Of a stretch of 45,976 bases of DNA, positions 45,373 through 45,976 are shown piece by piece. A program made the position numbers and the translations under genes. Within the stretch, counting starts at the first letter, position 1. Each line of letters begins with the position of its first letter. A model generated the notes under the pieces. It made no database searches and was not told where the DNA came from. It saw only the letters and a program-made list of their open reading frames with translations. Source of the stretch: Grifola frondosa (taxonomy: Eukaryota > Basidiomycota > Agaricomycetes > Polyporales > Grifolaceae); NCBI GenBank assembly GCA_001683735.1, contig LUGG01000063.1, positions 1 to 45,976 on the forward strand, written 5' to 3'.

Positions 45373-45976
45373 AGTTTTTAAAAAAACAAAAAAAATTTTT
45401 TTAACCTATGTGTTATACGCAAAAAAAAATAATATGTTATCAAAAGTCTAATAAATAATTAATTAAGTTTAAAGCTCTAATGAAATGTTGGTTGTATTTA
45501 ATAAAACTAGATATTGTAACGATATATATGTGTTTTATTGTTTTCAGAATATGATTACTTTAACCTTATATATACAAAATTGTTATATGTGAATTCATTT
45601 TTTAGACACAGTGTTTTTTAAGCCATCCATATGCAAAAATATTTGTTTGCCACTGAAATACTAATCATTTAAATTGTTTACCTTAAAAAAATATTTTTTT
45701 AATAGTTGCTTTTCCATGTATGACAATTCATATATTTTATGAAAGTCTATTTTTAACTTGTTAACTCCAATTGCTGATTTTTAACAAACAAATTGTCTTT
45801 TGGCTGGGAGCCCTTTTTGTTTTTTTTAATGAATAGGTCTAAAACTTTTTTAAGATACATAGTGTCCAAGATGTCGTTAATTGACGTTTTATTATAGTCA
45901 GATTGTACTAACTAATATAATTTACATAAAAAAATAATAAATGGCTAAATTAGTACTATTGTTAAATTTTATATGT
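45373..45976. other. AT-rich spacer at the right edge
   Basis: No gene or RNA recognised in the last 600 bases. Confidence 0.6.

Overview
This is fungal mitochondrial DNA. It is very AT-rich, it carries respiratory-chain genes (nad4, cox1) and mitochondrial-type tRNAs, and it is packed with group I introns that encode LAGLIDADG and GIY-YIG homing endonucleases (HEGs). Every Trp I can place in the cox1 and nad4 exons is TGG, so I see no use of TGA as Trp. Genes lie on both strands. I cannot name the species or phylum from sequence alone.

Layout. Positions 1-2952 (minus strand) hold nad4, two exons split by one group I intron (1181-2328); the gene runs off the left edge. Positions 2953-5856 are AT-rich spacer with GC-rich hairpin clusters. 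trnM(CAU) and trnE(UUC) lie at 5857-6090. cox1 fills 6332-41220 (34.9 kb). I reconstruct 24 exons, down to 3-7 nt, and 23 introns. Exons total about 1.59 kb, under 5% of the gene; correcting the apparent base losses in exons 14, 15 and 23 gives 532 codons including stop. Positions 41221-45976 are spacer with trnK, trnA, a probable trnF, trnT and one doubtful ORF.

The introns. Twenty-two cox1 introns look like group I. Many show the paired P7 strands (agagactata / tatagtcc), and five introns carry compensated variants. Intron 18 is group II: GTGCG 5' end, a domain V with AGC triad and GAAA loop, and an AC 3' end. It carries LAGLIDADG genes instead of a reverse transcriptase. Intron 15 holds three HEGs, with the first and third paralogous. 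Introns 7, 20 and 23 carry GIY-YIG genes with NUMOD-like tails. Intron 9 carries a non-HEG membrane-protein-like ORF. The nad4 intron and cox1 intron 19 are sister copies inserted at the same motif, TGGTT^AGCA; cox1 introns 2 and 23 are a second sister pair.

Most HEGs are broken by small indels, usually one missing base in a short homopolymer, and the same defect occurs in nad4 and cox1 exons. Base-calling error is the simplest explanation. A nuclear copy or insertional RNA editing are less likely alternatives. Other HEG lesions look biological: GC-cluster insertions in or near the LAGLIDADG motifs, a tandem GACCCCGTTAGG expansion, and lost catalytic acids.
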